Below, piece after piece: positions 6,805 through 8,101 of a stretch of 8,101 nt of DNA; position 1 is the stretch's first letter, and the number at the start of each line of letters is the position of its first letter. The notes beneath the pieces are model-generated. The model worked only from the letters and a program-made list of their open reading frames with translations, searched no databases and was not told the DNA's origin. The stretch spans positions 1 to 8,101 of the forward strand of contig DATFXR010000228.1 of assembly GCA_035315685.1 (NCBI GenBank), in the 5' to 3' direction. The translations under genes and the position numbers were made by a program. The DNA is from QHWK01 sp035315685 (GTDB lineage Bacteria; Acidobacteriota; Vicinamibacteria; Vicinamibacterales; CAVVIG01).

Positions 6805-8087
6805 TGGCGCCGGCGATTCAGCTCGATCGTGTTTCCAAGCGCTATCGCGCCGGGCGATCGCGCACGCTCGGCGACCTGATCGCGTCGAAGATCGACGGAC
6901 TGCGCGGAAAGAGCACGGACATCCACAGCGCCGCGCGCGGCCGCGTCGACTCGACGATTCACGCGTTGCGCGACGTCTCGCTCGAAGTCCGAGAAGGCAG
7001 CGGCCTCGGCGTGATCGGCCGCAACGGCGCCGGCAAGACGACCCTGTTGAAGCTGATCTCGCGCGTGACCTGGCCAACCAGCGGCACGGTGCGCGTCGCC
7101 GGTCACGTCGTCTCGCTGATCGAACTTGGCGCCGGCTTTCATCCGGAGCTGACCGGACGCGAGAACGTCTATCTCGGGGCCGGGTTGTTCGGCCTGACGC
7201 GCCGTGAAATCGACCGTCAGTTCGACGCGATCGTGCAGTTTGCCGATGTCGCGGCGCTGATCGATACGCCGATGAAGCGGTATTCGTCCGGCTTGTACGC
7301 GCGGCTCGGCTTTGCCGTCGCGATCTACAGCAATCCCGACATCGTGCTGGTGGACGAAGTGCTCGCCGTCGGCGACGCGGCGTTCCGCCGCCGTGCGCTC
7401 GAGGCGCTCAAGCGGTTGATCGCGGAAGGCAGGACCGTACTGTTCATCTCCCACGACTTGTGGAACGTGCGCCGCCTGTGCACCGAGATCGTCTGGATGG
7501 AGCACGGCGGCGTGCGCGCCTGCGGGGCGGCCGGCGAGATCGCCGAGCGCTACATGAACGAAGTCAATGCCGACGCGCTGGCGAACCAGGCCAATGCACT
7601 GCAAAGCCACCGCGGCGGCACCGGCGAAATACGCTACGCGCGAATCGAGGTTCTCGATGACCTCGCCCGGCCCGCGACGATGATTGCACACGGCGCGACG
7701 CTGGTCGTCCGCGCCGAGTATCAGGCCCAGATGCCGGTCGAACGGCCGGTGTTCCAGATCGCGATCATCGACGTCGACACCGGCCTGGTGATCGCCACCG
7801 CGACGTCGGCCGGCGACGCGATGGCGGCCGTCGCCTCTGGCAGCGGCGCCGTGGAGTGGCGCTTCGATCGCGTGCCGCTGCGGCCGCGGCAATACGTGCT
7901 TCGGTTGTCGATCCTCGACAACCATCAGCTGGCCTCGTACGACGTGATCAGTGCCGGGCCGCGATTCGCGGTCATCAGCGATGGCCGCGGTGTGGACGGC
8001 TTGAGCGACGAAGAAGACGGTCTCGTCTCGCTCCCGTACGCATTCGTTCATCACCGCGTCGGGAGCACGGCGGCGCGCGCATCATGA
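6804..8087 (+). CDS. ABC polysaccharide exporter ATPase with Wzt-like C-terminal domain
   Basis: 427 residues. The nucleotide-binding domain covers about 1-250: Walker A GRNGAGKTT (72-80), the divergent signature YSSGLYARL (160-168) in place of LSGGQ, Walker B IVLVDE (180-185, catalytic E185) and the switch His H217 in FISHD. LIELGAGFHPELTG (105-118) is the typical Q-loop region of O-antigen/teichoic-acid exporters. A basic, Ser/Gly-rich insertion (about 20-50) precedes Walker A, also usual in this subfamily. After a linker (about 255-275), residues 275-415 look like a beta-sandwich related to the Wzt C-terminal carbohydrate-binding domain, with IEVLDD, FQIAIIDVDTGLVI and RQYVLRLSILDN as strands. 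In Wzt proteins that domain recognises the finished, end-modified glycan and licenses its export. The ATPase therefore probably reads the polymer made by this locus; whether it senses a carbamoyl group is speculation. Its stop overlaps the next start (ATGA, 8084-8087). Confidence 0.93.
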   Translation: MAPAIQLDRVSKRYRAGRSRTLGDLIASKIDGLRGKSTDIHSAARGRVDSTIHALRDVSLEVREGSGLGVIGRNGAGKTTLLKLISRVTWPTSGTVRVAGHVVSLIELGAGFHPELTGRENVYLGAGLFGLTRREIDRQFDAIVQFADVAALIDTPMKRYSSGLYARLGFAVAIYSNPDIVLVDEVLAVGDAAFRRRALEALKRLIAEGRTVLFISHDLWNVRRLCTEIVWMEHGGVRACGAAGEIAERYMNEVNADALANQANALQSHRGGTGEIRYARIEVLDDLARPATMIAHGATLVVRAEYQAQMPVERPVFQIAIIDVDTGLVIATATSAGDAMAAVASGSGAVEWRFDRVPLRPRQYVLRLSILDNHQLASYDVISAGPRFAVISDGRGVDGLSDEEDGLVSLPYAFVHHRVGSTAARAS

Positions 8088-8101
8088 GCGACCCTGTGGT
8101 G
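8084..8101 (+). CDS. start of a further gene (3' end outside window)
   Basis: An ATG at 8084-8086 overlaps the TGA of the exporter ATPase (ATGA) and opens a frame reading MSDPVV to the window edge. Four-base overlaps of this kind occur at another junction of this locus, so a coupled next gene is likely. Six codons are too few to suggest a product; glycosyltransferases or methyltransferases often follow such exporters. Confidence 0.5.

Noticed and set aside
6591..8054. Minus-strand open frame (487 codons) opposite the exporter ATPase
   Set aside because: The + strand carries intact Walker A, signature, Walker B and switch motifs; the opposite frame shows only biased composition.
1..8101. CRISPR arrays, tRNA or rRNA genes, insertion sequences, attachment sites, intrinsic terminators
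   Set aside because: No regularly spaced repeats, no cloverleaf-like sequence, no transposase motifs, no terminal inverted repeats and no GC hairpin followed by a T-run were found. Almost every base is within a + strand gene.

Overview
The window is GC-rich (roughly two thirds G+C by eye, with strong G/C preference at third codon positions) and fully coding on the + strand. Seven genes, the first incomplete, are followed by the first codons of an eighth. The largest gap between genes is 13 bases, so there is no intergenic stretch to annotate. Gene content and style suggest a Gram-negative bacterium with a long cell-surface polysaccharide or glycolipid locus. The compositional style would fit Acidobacteriota (Vicinamibacteria-like soil or metagenome genomes), but that is a guess; no marker gene in the window fixes the taxonomy.

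Layout: (1) 1-641, the C-terminal part of an SGNH/GDSL-like hydrolase; (2) 638-1774, an unassigned polytopic membrane protein with a GT-C-like outline; (3) 1758-3533, a GT39/ArnT-like membrane glycosyltransferase; (4) 3541-3945, an SxtJ-family three-helix membrane protein; (5) 3959-4117, a 52-residue DUF5989/SxtK-like single-helix protein; (6) 4124-6007, a NodU/CmcH/TobZ/SxtI-type O-carbamoyltransferase; (7) 6007-6804, an ABC-2 polysaccharide-export permease (Wzm/TagG type); (8) 6804-8087, the matching ATPase with a Wzt-like C-terminal domain; (9) from 8084, the start of another gene.

How it may work together (inference): the ABC pair exports a lipid-linked glycan. The two multi-pass membrane proteins and the SGNH hydrolase could add or remove groups on the periplasmic side. 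The carbamoyltransferase would carbamoylate a hydroxyl on a sugar before export, helped in some unknown way by the two small membrane proteins. Stop and start codons overlap at five junctions and the other gaps are 6-13 bases, so the genes are probably one transcript with translational coupling.

The most interesting element is the SxtJ / DUF5989 / carbamoyltransferase triad, known from saxitoxin clusters, here directly upstream of a polysaccharide exporter. The two small proteins have no established function. There is no sign of toxin biosynthesis in this window.
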